Shown piece by piece: positions 37,582 through 47,259 of a stretch of DNA of 64,000 nucleotides (positions within the stretch are counted from its first letter, which is position 1; each line of letters starts with the position of its first letter). The position numbers and the translations under genes were made by a program. Below the pieces are notes generated by a model, which saw only the letters and a program-made list of their open reading frames with translations, ran no database searches and had not been told where the DNA came from. The stretch is from Desulfatiglans sp. (lineage in GTDB: Bacteria > Desulfobacterota > DSM-4660 > Desulfatiglandales > HGW-15), in NCBI GenBank assembly GCA_012513605.1, contig JAAZBV010000104.1, positions 1-64,000 of the forward strand. Reading direction: 5' to 3'.

Positions 37582-39846
37582 ATGAAAACCTTCATAGAAA
37601 AACATTATCTTCAGTTGCTGCTGATTATTTTTTTTAATTCAGTTATAGCATTACCAGCCACGAGCAGCGAAACAGGCAAAACTACTGATCAGGCCAGGCA
37701 GATCAACGATATAGAAAACCGCCTGGAGGAGCAGACCGAAAAGACCATTCGGCTTGAGAAGATGCTTGAGGAGGAACTCAGACTTGCCATAATCAGGCGC
37801 AGGGAAAAATTAAGACTGGAGATGATGGGTTCATCCCTGCTTTCCGAAACCGAACTGAATCAGCGCATTCATGATGCCCGCAGCATTGCGGCCGCATCCG
37901 GAAAGGATATTTCAGCAATCAACTCCTTATTTGAGATTGCCGGCGATATTATCAAGAGGGCGGATTTCAAAGCCGTGGGGCTTGACGATGTGGAGGCGGA
38001 TCTTACAGTGACGCAGAAGATATCCGGCCTTATTGAGACAGGTATCACAGAGGAAGAAAAGGCAGCTCATGCCAGGGCCAGGGTGCAGGAATACAAATCC
38101 ATCATGTACCGGAGGCTGGTCGAGACATACATAAACTGTCTGCTGGAGGATGACCCGGCTAAAGGCGTGCTATATTTAAGGTCATATTCAGAGGCCATAC
38201 GAAGCATACAGTCCGGCGATTCTGATGCCCTTGCAGCCCAGGCAGAAGATATAGCCGCATCGCACCAGCTTGCAGCGGATCTTATGTCGGGAGTTCCTCT
38301 TCTGGGTGACGCGATAGACTGGATTTCAGTTGCAACAGGCGAAAACCCCATAAGCGGAGAACAGCTTGAGGGGCTTTCCTGGGCCGTAACCGCGGGCATG
38401 AGCGCTCTTGGGCCGTTAAGCCTGGTTATAAAAAGCTCCCCCGCAGCCCGGAACTGGATGGGCCAATTCGTTGAAGGGGCGCGCAACAGTCCTGAAAAAT
38501 TAGCCAGGGCCCTAGGCAGTAGCACGGAAAATATAACCGCTCTCGGCAGAAAGCTGGATGACCTGCTGGGGACATCACTTAAACCCAAGATAACAGAATC
38601 AGCCTTCACCACGCCGCAAATGATAAAACAGACCGGAAAGATATGGGATGATGTCAATAAAGCAGCGGCAGAGTCGATTAAAGACCTGGCTGAAAAGATA
38701 GGCCGTACAGGCGATATCGATTCACTGCTCAAAGACCCTGATTTTCTCGCCCTGTACCAGAAGGTACGCTCCAACCCCAGATCCGTGCTGACCCTGAAGA
38801 ACAGCAAAGATGAAATCCTGAGAAACACTATCTTTGATTTTGAAGCCCGTCTGTTCGGAGACAAAAAAATCATCGGTGCAGTGGATCAGAAAGCAATTTC
38901 ATCGATCAAAGATGATCTGTCCAGGGCTCTTAAAGGCAGCGGGGAAGGATTAACCGGTGATATGAGTACAGGGATGGAGCGCATCAGGAAAAATATTCAA
39001 CAGAAGGCGGCAGGTTCAGGGAAAACAGCGGATCAGCTTCTGGATATAAACGATCCTTCAAAATGGGATATTGAGGTCTACAGTGCATCCAATAAAATTC
39101 CTGAACGCGGGACCATCGGCAGTGACCGCGATGTCACCTATCTTATTAAGCTCAAAGATGGAAACGGCTCTATTGAAATGCCTGTGGAGCTTGTTAGAGA
39201 AAGATATGCAAAAAGCCTGTATGAGCATCTTAATCCGGGAAAGGCTGCGCCCGATTCTTCGGAACTGGGCGACTGGCTGACCGGAATGGATCATTCGGTT
39301 GTGGATGGAATGCAGACCGAGGCATATTCTGTCCGCCATACCGGAAAACATAAGCTTGTTGAGGTTGTCAAAGGCAATGACATCAAAATTGACAGGGTAA
39401 TAGATAAGCCTGACATGGAGATAACCGATTTTCTCTCCCTGAAACACCAGGCCGAACCCGGAGGCGTGGTTGCAGAAGGGATCAGCGACACCTTTCGATA
39501 CAAGGGCAATGAAAGGTTTGACAGGGCGGCAAAGGCATATCAGAAAGGTGATACCGCAGCAGGGATGATTAATGAGGCAGAGGGGATGCGTCAGATTGTA
39601 AAACAATATGACAACCTCATCAGCGCCAATGTGTCTCTTAAAAATGCAAAGCTTTCGCCCTTTATGGAGGAAACACTGAATCTTATGAGGCAGGTGGAAA
39701 AAGGTCAACTTTCTCCTGTTGAAGTAAAGGCCAGACTGGAGGTTATGACAGGGGGGCTTCCTCCGGATGAGGCACTGGAACTTATGACCGGAAGGATTGC
39801 CGAGTTCTATGAGGCGCTTCACAAACTGGGCACGGGGGGCTTGTAA
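37582..39846 (+). CDS. Secreted protein with pre-toxin-TG-like region
   Basis: 754 residues, no full-length family recognised. Signal peptide (1-28, LLLIIFFNSVIALPATSS). Coiled coil about 35-80 (NDIENRLEEQTEKTIRLEK). Helical section to 240. A hydrophobic segment at about 238-290, GVPLLGDAIDWISVATGENP followed by SGEQLEGL, resembles the pre-toxin TG domain that precedes toxin tips in polymorphic toxins. A charged helical middle follows. A C-terminal module from about 495 has GTIGSDRDVTYLIKLKDG and a helical end. The GSDRD motif hints at a nucleotidyltransferase-like site, but I cannot support that. It is the first intact gene of a four-gene tight unit; its stop overlaps the next ATG by 1 nt. 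Confidence 0.7.
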   Translation: MKTFIEKHYLQLLLIIFFNSVIALPATSSETGKTTDQARQINDIENRLEEQTEKTIRLEKMLEEELRLAIIRRREKLRLEMMGSSLLSETELNQRIHDARSIAAASGKDISAINSLFEIAGDIIKRADFKAVGLDDVEADLTVTQKISGLIETGITEEEKAAHARARVQEYKSIMYRRLVETYINCLLEDDPAKGVLYLRSYSEAIRSIQSGDSDALAAQAEDIAASHQLAADLMSGVPLLGDAIDWISVATGENPISGEQLEGLSWAVTAGMSALGPLSLVIKSSPAARNWMGQFVEGARNSPEKLARALGSSTENITALGRKLDDLLGTSLKPKITESAFTTPQMIKQTGKIWDDVNKAAAESIKDLAEKIGRTGDIDSLLKDPDFLALYQKVRSNPRSVLTLKNSKDEILRNTIFDFEARLFGDKKIIGAVDQKAISSIKDDLSRALKGSGEGLTGDMSTGMERIRKNIQQKAAGSGKTADQLLDINDPSKWDIEVYSASNKIPERGTIGSDRDVTYLIKLKDGNGSIEMPVELVRERYAKSLYEHLNPGKAAPDSSELGDWLTGMDHSVVDGMQTEAYSVRHTGKHKLVEVVKGNDIKIDRVIDKPDMEITDFLSLKHQAEPGGVVAEGISDTFRYKGNERFDRAAKAYQKGDTAAGMINEAEGMRQIVKQYDNLISANVSLKNAKLSPFMEETLNLMRQVEKGQLSPVEVKARLEVMTGGLPPDEALELMTGRIAEFYEALHKLGTGGL

Positions 39847-42074
39847 TGAATAAGAGACTCCTGTTAATTCTGTGTTTTTGCCTTATCAGTCCCGTATGCC
39901 TGCCTGCTGGCGCTGAATCGGAATCAGCAGTGTATCGGTATGACAAAGATAACTCATCTGCATCAAATCCGGAAATCGACATTGCTGCTGTTGAAGGTAT
40001 GATTATTCAGAATGAGGAAGAGCTTGTTAAACTGGAAGAAAGGCTGGAACAATTCAGGGAGAGTTCTCCCTCGTTTGAGGATGTTCGCGGTATTACTCCG
40101 GATCTGTATTCCATTCAGGCCCGCATAGAAGCGATAAAGCTTAGTCTCATGTCCTTAAAAGAACAGAAGCCACGATACCCGGTCGAGCCGTTTGAGATCA
40201 GGGCATCCCTTGAAGACTATGACGGACCGCCTTTATCAGGTCCTGTGCAGAATGGCGATATCATAGCATTTCAGGCGGATATACAGTTTCCTGCATGTGA
40301 GCCGGCATCATCCTCCCTTATCTGGCAGATCTATGATGCCTCAGGCTCCCAGATTCCGGGGCTGACCAGGCAGGAGCGCTTATATGAGGCGGATACGATC
40401 CGCAATTTTCGTTTTCGCATTCAGCTTGAAGAGATGGAAGATGGTGAATATGCGGTCGGCCTGTTCCACAGCTATTCTGATAATCCCGATCAACAGACCA
40501 GCGCCCGGTATTTGTTCAGGGTAACTCAAACCATAAGGATAGACCGGATTCTGGTGACAGATGATCCGGAAAGACAGGAACACAGCCCGATTATTTCGCC
40601 TGATAAAGATCCGCTCCTCTATGCCTATTACAGCCTCGGCAAGGGCGTTGACAGTGCAACCATCGCCCTTTCGGCCATAGAAAAAAATACCGGCAACATA
40701 ATAGATACTGTTTCAGTGGAAAGACCGAGGCCCGGAGAGACCGCCCCTTTTCGTGTGGGTTTGAGAATCCCCGCGAATATTATGCCTGCTGAAACAGAGA
40801 TTATTGCCGAGGCAAGGATAACCACTTCCGACGGCAGACAGCATTCGGCAGAGATACCCTTTAAAAAAGAACAATACGGCCTTGTATTAAATATACCTAA
40901 TAGTGTTAAATCAGGCGAGAACAGGCCGTTTTCCATATCTGTTCCACAAAATTTCAAAGAACCTTTTACCGTTGATATTAACGCCACAGGGAAAGGATTC
41001 AGCCTTGGACATGTCCCCGGATCACTGGAGGGAACGATAGGCGGCATTGCCACCGGGGCGTCAGAACTCGGCAATATCACAGTGACTGTAACAGATGTTG
41101 AAGGAAGGAAGGCGACAGCACATTCAGGAGTGTTAATTGAGCCCTCAGATAAGGCAATTCAGACTGCCTCTCCTGCCGGGCAGGTATCAGCGGATGTCAC
41201 TCCCGTTCAATCCACTGTCCGGGTAAAGAAGCACGATATGGTAACATCGGATAGTAAAAAATTACCGGCAGCCTGTATAGCCTGCACCGAGTATTTTATC
41301 TATCTGTGGCCGCCCTATGATGATGAAGAGAAAATCAATCTTGACGGAGATTGGGATGCCAATTTTTGGGGCCAGGACAGCCTGCCAGACATTACAAATG
41401 AAAACGGTTATGAGAATTGTGAGTGCTCCTGGAATCCGGCGCCTGATAACGGCCGTCTTGGTCTGGTTGAGGTCAGTATCTCCGGTCATAATTTTTATAT
41501 GCGCCGTGAGGCTGCTCAGGATCTTGAAAAGGCGCTCACAAATCCTGACATAGAATATTATTTTGAAAGATATGACAATTATGAATATATCAGGTTAGAT
41601 CGAAGACAAATTGAAAACAATAAATATCGAATGCCGGATACGGTTATTTACAAGGGGAAACTCAGCGGGATTTCCATATCAATCGGCAATAGAATTATCA
41701 CATCCGTCCGGGCAGCAAGCAGAGAGACAGGCAGAGAACGCTGGACAAAGATTGCGGATGAAATTTTATCATATATTATTCCTCATGATATATCAGCCCA
41801 ACATCCACAGGTTTTCCAGAATATAAGACAGGAATTTCTGGCTATGAATTCCGAAGACTATCAAAAACTCGGCCGGATGTCTAAACCTGAACTGACTGAC
41901 TACACAGAAAAAACAACAAAGCAGTTGGCAGAAACGCTTTATAACCAGTTTATGGGCGCGGACCACAATCCCATTCTGGAAAAGCTTATACGTCACATGT
42001 ATACAAACAGCCTTATTTCACAAACCCAGATGGAAGCTTACACCAGGAAAGAAGTGAGAAACAGAAGGCGGTAG
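39846..42074 (+). CDS. Secreted Ig-like-domain protein, function unknown
   Basis: 742 residues with a signal peptide (1-23, LLILCFCLISPVCLPAGA). A short coiled coil (about 50-75) is followed by beta-rich Ig-like or bacterial Ig modules from about 110 to 440 (FRFRIQLEEMEDGEYAVGLF, VSVERPRPGETAPFRV, NITVTVTDVEGRKATAH). Around 475-545 come CIACTEYFIYLWPPYDDEE and ENCECSWNP, a small cysteine-containing patch. The C-terminal 150 residues are charged and helical. It directly follows the pre-toxin-TG-like gene and precedes the small 190-residue gene by 4 nt, so the three are almost certainly co-translated. Role unknown; binding partner or carrier for its neighbour is a guess. Confidence 0.7.
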   Translation: MNKRLLLILCFCLISPVCLPAGAESESAVYRYDKDNSSASNPEIDIAAVEGMIIQNEEELVKLEERLEQFRESSPSFEDVRGITPDLYSIQARIEAIKLSLMSLKEQKPRYPVEPFEIRASLEDYDGPPLSGPVQNGDIIAFQADIQFPACEPASSSLIWQIYDASGSQIPGLTRQERLYEADTIRNFRFRIQLEEMEDGEYAVGLFHSYSDNPDQQTSARYLFRVTQTIRIDRILVTDDPERQEHSPIISPDKDPLLYAYYSLGKGVDSATIALSAIEKNTGNIIDTVSVERPRPGETAPFRVGLRIPANIMPAETEIIAEARITTSDGRQHSAEIPFKKEQYGLVLNIPNSVKSGENRPFSISVPQNFKEPFTVDINATGKGFSLGHVPGSLEGTIGGIATGASELGNITVTVTDVEGRKATAHSGVLIEPSDKAIQTASPAGQVSADVTPVQSTVRVKKHDMVTSDSKKLPAACIACTEYFIYLWPPYDDEEKINLDGDWDANFWGQDSLPDITNENGYENCECSWNPAPDNGRLGLVEVSISGHNFYMRREAAQDLEKALTNPDIEYYFERYDNYEYIRLDRRQIENNKYRMPDTVIYKGKLSGISISIGNRIITSVRAASRETGRERWTKIADEILSYIIPHDISAQHPQVFQNIRQEFLAMNSEDYQKLGRMSKPELTDYTEKTTKQLAETLYNQFMGADHNPILEKLIRHMYTNSLISQTQMEAYTRKEVRNRRR

Positions 42075-42078
42075 CCGT

Positions 42079-42651
42079 ATGAATGGATCTGCATTAAAAA
42101 AGAGTTTCAAGTTTATAACACTTACAACCATATTCTTTATTATCGCCCCTTTTCATTTCTCTAAAGCAGTAATGCCTGCGGATCATTACCGCGAAATGGC
42201 GGAAAATTCAAAGATCAAGGCCATAGCTGTCATAAACTCAGTGAAAGTCATTAAAAGGACAAGACAAAACAATCATAAACGAGTGGAGTTTGAGCTGAAA
42301 CACGCCTTCAGTTCCGATGTCCCCTCAACCTTCAGCGGCGTCTGCTATTCCGTTGACCATTTCTGGCAGAAACCCGGAGCTGGCGGCACTATATATCACT
42401 ATCCGGTTAAGGGTTCCACGGTGTTTGTCACTATAGCCGCTGACGGCGGATATATAACCGGCATGGTCACCCTTGATGAAGAGGCAGAGAAGCAGATGAT
42501 TGCTTTCCCCGAAAGAATCCGCTACGGCATGACCGGGGCCTTTTTCAAGAAAAGTGATGAGAAAACCGATACAGATAAGACAATAGAATATGATAAGCTT
42601 ATTTCTCCGGCAGACGGTAAAGAGTCTCCTGACAGGAACAGTACACACTGA
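42079..42651 (+). CDS. Small secreted protein, function unknown
   Basis: 190 residues. Signal peptide about 1-30 (FITLTTIFFIIAPFHFSKA). The mature part has a beta-rich core with VRVEF-type strands, VCYSVDHFWQKPGAGG and GSTVFVTIAADGGYITGMV, then a charged tail ending SPADGKESPDRNSTH. No family recognised. It begins 4 nt after the previous stop. A second, broken copy of its 3' end sits at about 37260-37575, showing that this gene and its spacer have been duplicated within the block. An immunity or chaperone-like role is possible only by position. Confidence 0.68.
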   Translation: MNGSALKKSFKFITLTTIFFIIAPFHFSKAVMPADHYREMAENSKIKAIAVINSVKVIKRTRQNNHKRVEFELKHAFSSDVPSTFSGVCYSVDHFWQKPGAGGTIYHYPVKGSTVFVTIAADGGYITGMVTLDEEAEKQMIAFPERIRYGMTGAFFKKSDEKTDTDKTIEYDKLISPADGKESPDRNSTH

Positions 42652-42703
42652 CGAATTGGAAAAACACCGCAATAACTGCAAAAGTGTAAACAAAGGAGGT
42701 ATA

Positions 42704-44467
42704 ATGAAAAACAATATGGTCATTAAAATGAGTACAATTTTAGTTGTTATTCTTACTGTAATTTTTCCCATAGATGGAATCCTGAAAGCGGAAGCCGCGA
42801 AAAAATCTGCTAAAACGGCAACTTACGAGGAATATGTAACCGGGGAGTACCTTAAACAGTATGAGGGAATCAGTCACTCATTCAGCAGGGACGGCAGTCG
42901 CATGTTGACGAAATGCACGCGTACAGTGAATTACATAATAGAAGATCACTTTATTCTTTGGGATTTTGACCTGAACCTTAATACCTATGTAATAAACGGG
43001 ACACTGCCTTTCAATGAGTTGGATCTTGCAGTGTACCTCTCGCCTGATGGTCAGTACGTGGCGGTTCTCAGGGCATCGAAAAAATTCGACCCTGAAAAAG
43101 GGGTTGATCTGGCCAAACACCGGACAGACATCCTTCGTGTCAGTGACGGTAAGAGGGTGCAAAGATTTCCCATTTATATGCACAGCATTTCATTCAGCCC
43201 TGATAATGCAATGATCGCCGGAACAGTCATCAGGCCCCCTGATCGCGGTACAGGCGCGGAGCGATCGGATAACTTTGAAATTCACTCTGTTGAATCGGGA
43301 AAAAGGATAGCAACCCCGCAAAAGGTGGGGGCAATCTATACACCCGCAATCTTTGATCCCCGGAATAGGTATCTCGCGGTTTCAGGAACTCTCATCCTTG
43401 ATACAAAAAACTTTTCAGAGGTAGAACAATGGCCCAAGACAAGTCTTGCTGCTGTCAGTCCGGATGGCAGCCATATTGCGCTCAGGGTATCTGAAACACA
43501 AATCCGTACTTTTAAAATGAGAGACTACGCGGGGCAGTGGACCGAAGTAGGTGCCTTTGAGTGTGTCGGTGCCCTTTCATTCGGTCCTCAAAATACCCTC
43601 GCGGCTAAAGCCAGGGAGTATGATCTGGAGGGGACTGAAATACGGTCGTTTTCCTCGGGCCATTATCCTGTAAGGGTATATGTAAAGGATGCGGACACAT
43701 GGTTCGGTTTTAATAATGACAGGGTATCGCGTGAGCAGCCAATTTCGGAACGGTCCCTTCAGGCGGCCGGCCTGGTATCAGAGGGAAAGCGGCTTTTAAA
43801 GGCCGGGTTTGACGACCTGGGAGTGGAGAAAATAAAAGAAGGCATAAGGCATGATCCTGACCTGTTTGAGTTTATTACATGGTTATCAGGAGGGACCCTT
43901 GATCTTGGCCTGAACCTCGCAGGGCAGGGAGGCATTCTGGCCCAATTTATTCAGGCTAATCCGAATTACTTTTCGGGTTATTACATCTACGGCCTGCTTG
44001 CATCAGCAGCGGGTCATCCCGGTCTGGTTGATCAGGCCGTCCAGAGGATTCGCCAGTTGGGTCATGAAGCCGAGCATCCTTTAACCAGACAACATGCCGA
44101 GGAACAGGCTCTCATCCTGGAGGCTCTGAATATTGCAACCCGGGATTCTCAGGACAGCGCATACCGGTACCTGGTCGAGCTGGGGGTAAAGCTCGATCCC
44201 GGAGATTTTATTGATGAAGCCCTGGCTGAGAACTTTCTTTTTCCCCTGTTTCAGGATCGGAAGAAACTGATGTACATTCTGGATGACGCCCCTGAACCGC
44301 TTTTGCCCAGACCCGGGATGAGGCCGATCGTACCTCAGCCATTTCCTGACCTGGACGGAAGATTGATTGATCCGGCATCGGTTAATACTGTGCGGGATCA
44401 GCATCCTGAAAATGTGAACAGGCTATTGGATAATAAATCACGACAAAAGGGAAGAGTGCTTGATTGA
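42704..44467 (+). CDS. Secreted beta-propeller plus helical-repeat protein
   Basis: 587 residues from ATG 42704, which has AGGAGG 4 nt upstream; the frame is open to 42590 but that part overlaps the previous gene. Signal peptide about 1-30. Residues 40-350 are WD40/YncE-like propeller blades with repeated SPDG/SPDN turns (YLSPDGQYVAVLRA, SISFSPDNAMIAG, AVSPDGSHIAL). Residues 375-540 are helical, TPR-like (YYIYGLLASAAGHPGLVDQA). The end PQPFPDLDGRLID..KGRVLD is shared with the protein at 44622-47186 (HQPYPDLNGRIIE..KARILD). The two are paralogues with different N-termini. Confidence 0.75.
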   Translation: MKNNMVIKMSTILVVILTVIFPIDGILKAEAAKKSAKTATYEEYVTGEYLKQYEGISHSFSRDGSRMLTKCTRTVNYIIEDHFILWDFDLNLNTYVINGTLPFNELDLAVYLSPDGQYVAVLRASKKFDPEKGVDLAKHRTDILRVSDGKRVQRFPIYMHSISFSPDNAMIAGTVIRPPDRGTGAERSDNFEIHSVESGKRIATPQKVGAIYTPAIFDPRNRYLAVSGTLILDTKNFSEVEQWPKTSLAAVSPDGSHIALRVSETQIRTFKMRDYAGQWTEVGAFECVGALSFGPQNTLAAKAREYDLEGTEIRSFSSGHYPVRVYVKDADTWFGFNNDRVSREQPISERSLQAAGLVSEGKRLLKAGFDDLGVEKIKEGIRHDPDLFEFITWLSGGTLDLGLNLAGQGGILAQFIQANPNYFSGYYIYGLLASAAGHPGLVDQAVQRIRQLGHEAEHPLTRQHAEEQALILEALNIATRDSQDSAYRYLVELGVKLDPGDFIDEALAENFLFPLFQDRKKLMYILDDAPEPLLPRPGMRPIVPQPFPDLDGRLIDPASVNTVRDQHPENVNRLLDNKSRQKGRVLD

Positions 44468-44621
44468 CACAGACAATCTTCTGTGCAGCAATGAGTCTTT
44501 TTCATTTTGCGGCGGTTATATTATGGTACAGAAAATTAAAATCAAGGGTTGGCGCAATCTTTGCTATATATTTAAAAGGCTTTTTTAACTCTACTGATTA
44601 TGTGATCAACAGGGAGGTATA

Positions 44622-47186
44622 ATGAAAAACAATTACAGGATTTCGCTATTTGCCACAGGAACATGGCTGTTTCTGTTTTCTATTGTGTTATTTGCTCCTG
44701 ACTGCCCTGCTGCAGACAATTCAGGTGCAGAGACGATTGATGAGGAGACAATAGCCCGGTATCAGGCGGAAGCTGAAAATGGCAAGGTCGAATCGCTGTT
44801 AAATCTCGTTAAAAAGGGCATTTCTATTATACCTTTTGCTGATAAGGGCAAGGCCGAATCGTTGTTCAATCTCGGTAAATTGTTCATGGAAGGCAAAGGC
44901 GTTGAGAAGGATTACACCGAGGCATTAAAATGGTTTAACCTTGCCGCAAAGAAACGCTATGTCCCTGCGTGGGTTGAACTGGGAACCATGTATGAAGAAG
45001 GTCTGGGAGTAAAAAAGGATGAAACCGAGGCTGTCAGGTGGTACAAGAAGGCCGCCGATAAAAAGGACGCAGAGGGACAAAACAAACTGGGGCTCATGTA
45101 TTATAACGGCCGGGGTGTGGCTAAAAATGATGCCGAAGCCCTTAAATGGATTCAAAAATCAGCGGAACAGGGATATCCAGCAGGGCAGACCAACCTGGGA
45201 ATTTTCTATGTCAACGGCACGGGTGTTAAGCAGGATGACAAAGCAGCCCTGAAGTGGCTTAGTCTGGGGGCCGGTCAGGGCTATCCAAACGGACAGGCAA
45301 TGATGGGCTGGATGTATCTCAACGGCCGGGGGGTAGCGAAAAATAGCAAGGAAGCATTGAAATGGTTTCGCCTTGCAGCCGGGCAGGATTACAACTGGGC
45401 AAAGGAGCAGATAAAAGAGCACTTTAATTATGATGCACTGGACGATGACACACCGGTTACATATGAAGAGCACCTGAAGAACCATTCTCTTGAACTGCTT
45501 AAATCTTACACGTTTGATACTGTGGTTTCAAGCGGTGCTGGAAATCGGGTAGTGACTCCTCTGGCGGGAAAAGACAAATCTGAAAGCTTTACAGGCATGA
45601 GTGTATGGGAATATGACAGCCGCAAGGAGACCTTTGTCAAACACCCCTACAGATTCATTCACAAGTCCGAGTATGTTTTTCCTGTGGCCCTGTCATGGGA
45701 TGGAACAATAATGGCCTATAAAGATGATAAAATAGACGCCGTTGTGCTTGTAAATATGGATGAAAACAGCATCATTAGAACCATTAAGTATGATAATATA
45801 GTACACAAGATTGCCATCAGCCGTGATAACAGGACCCTGGCACTTTATGAGGAAGAATCTCAGGGAGACAGATACATTCCATACCTGAGCGCCTACTCTG
45901 TGACTCAGGGGACACAGCTTGCCAGAAAAGCCATAACTGAAGGCGTTTCTGTATCGAGAATGTTTTATTCTGATAATGGAAGCCTTATAGTGGGGCATTA
46001 TAACAAGAACGATGAAGGTGGTAGCGTTAGCATTTATAATGACAGACTTGTAGAATCCAGGATAGTCCTGTCATATGACAAAGATAAAATAAACAGTATT
46101 TGTGGAATTAATTTCGAGGGAGATTTGCTTCTTTTATCGGAAATCGACACAAAGTATGAGGAGGGCCAGACAAAAATATTTAACATTAATTCAGGACAAT
46201 TGGAGGAAAATACCTATCCGTTTATGAGCAGTGTTACATTCGGCCCTGGAAACAGGTTTATTGAACCTTCTTCCGGTGCGGAATATATTCTTCGCAATGA
46301 TAAAGTGCTGACCTTGCGGTTTGGCGATCTCGATTTCCGTATCACCAAGGGTTGGGTATATGTTTCCAGCGCAGAAAGCTGGTTATGTTTCATCGAGGAC
46401 AGGATTATTGTCATGAAACCTGCAACAGACAAACTGATTCAGGCCATGGCTGAGGTTGAAGAAGGCCGTGAACAGCTTAAAATAGGGTTTTACGAACCGG
46501 GGGCCGCAAGGATAAGAGGCGCCGTAGCTTTATACCCTTCCGCCGATCTCATTAATGAGACCGGCTTTTACGCAGAACTCGCGGATGAAAAGGCGCCTCT
46601 GCGTTATATTGGTGAGATTCTGCTGGCCCTATACGAAGAGATTTTGAAAGATGAGAAAAATATAAAGGAGCAGGCAATCACGAACGCGGTTGAAAGATTG
46701 AGGGATTATGGCCTGTTCGCTTCTGCTGCCGGTCATGCGGACCTTGCCATGCAGGCGGCAGGAAGAATCCGCTTCCTGGAAGGCAAATATCGCCAGGATG
46801 CTCCATGGGACAGGCTTATGATAAACGCAGTGGCCCTTGAGGGGCTCTACATGGCTGCGACACAGTCCCTGGACAGCGCCTATACTCATATATTGAATCA
46901 GGGAGGGCTGGTAAAGGACGATTATAAGGCCGTTGTCAATTCTATAATCAATTACAGGGCGCGCAATTACTGGTCCGTCCTTTATTCCGACCGGAAAAGG
47001 CTTGCCTACCTGTTAAAAATGGACATTTCGAAGGTTCCCACAGTCGATGCCAGACCTGTTTCTCATCAGCCTTATCCTGATCTGAATGGAAGAATCATAG
47101 AATTTTCTATAAAAGCGCCTGACCGAATTATGCCGGAAGAGAAGAAAGAGGAGGTTTCACCCCCCAAGGCGAGGATTCTGGATTAG
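44622..47186 (+). CDS. Secreted Sel1-repeat and beta-propeller protein, paralogue of the preceding gene
   Basis: 854 residues. Signal peptide about 1-30. Five to six Sel1-like repeats at about 78-270 (e.g. LGKLFMEGKGVEKDYTEALK, LGLMYYNGRGVAKNDAEALK). A propeller-like region about 285-600 follows, then the helical and PDL(D/N)GR C-terminal module shared with the 42704-44467 protein (YGLFASAAGHADLAMQA; HQPYPDLNGRIIE). Sel1 repeats mediate protein-protein contacts. It starts 154 nt after its paralogue. No catalytic motif is visible, so it is likely a scaffold or receptor on the envelope. Confidence 0.77.
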   Translation: MKNNYRISLFATGTWLFLFSIVLFAPDCPAADNSGAETIDEETIARYQAEAENGKVESLLNLVKKGISIIPFADKGKAESLFNLGKLFMEGKGVEKDYTEALKWFNLAAKKRYVPAWVELGTMYEEGLGVKKDETEAVRWYKKAADKKDAEGQNKLGLMYYNGRGVAKNDAEALKWIQKSAEQGYPAGQTNLGIFYVNGTGVKQDDKAALKWLSLGAGQGYPNGQAMMGWMYLNGRGVAKNSKEALKWFRLAAGQDYNWAKEQIKEHFNYDALDDDTPVTYEEHLKNHSLELLKSYTFDTVVSSGAGNRVVTPLAGKDKSESFTGMSVWEYDSRKETFVKHPYRFIHKSEYVFPVALSWDGTIMAYKDDKIDAVVLVNMDENSIIRTIKYDNIVHKIAISRDNRTLALYEEESQGDRYIPYLSAYSVTQGTQLARKAITEGVSVSRMFYSDNGSLIVGHYNKNDEGGSVSIYNDRLVESRIVLSYDKDKINSICGINFEGDLLLLSEIDTKYEEGQTKIFNINSGQLEENTYPFMSSVTFGPGNRFIEPSSGAEYILRNDKVLTLRFGDLDFRITKGWVYVSSAESWLCFIEDRIIVMKPATDKLIQAMAEVEEGREQLKIGFYEPGAARIRGAVALYPSADLINETGFYAELADEKAPLRYIGEILLALYEEILKDEKNIKEQAITNAVERLRDYGLFASAAGHADLAMQAAGRIRFLEGKYRQDAPWDRLMINAVALEGLYMAATQSLDSAYTHILNQGGLVKDDYKAVVNSIINYRARNYWSVLYSDRKRLAYLLKMDISKVPTVDARPVSHQPYPDLNGRIIEFSIKAPDRIMPEEKKEEVSPPKARILD

Positions 47187-47259
47187 GGTTAATATTAATT
47201 CCATTATTCGGGGCTATTATCTGTTCAGGACTTTTTTATTAAACAGGAGAATGTAAATT

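Noticed and set aside
38067-39822. Long minus-strand frames opposite the pre-toxin-TG-like gene
   Set aside because: They are shadows of the real plus-strand gene, without ribosome sites or recognisable domains.
42079-42651. Immunity gene for a putative toxin at 37582-39846
   Set aside because: Position alone supports it; the protein has a signal peptide and no known immunity fold, and toxicity of the neighbour is itself unproven.
44877-45410. Regularly spaced similar DNA segments suggesting a tandem repeat or CRISPR
   Set aside because: They are degenerate 36-codon Sel1 protein repeats inside a gene; there are no identical repeats or spacers.
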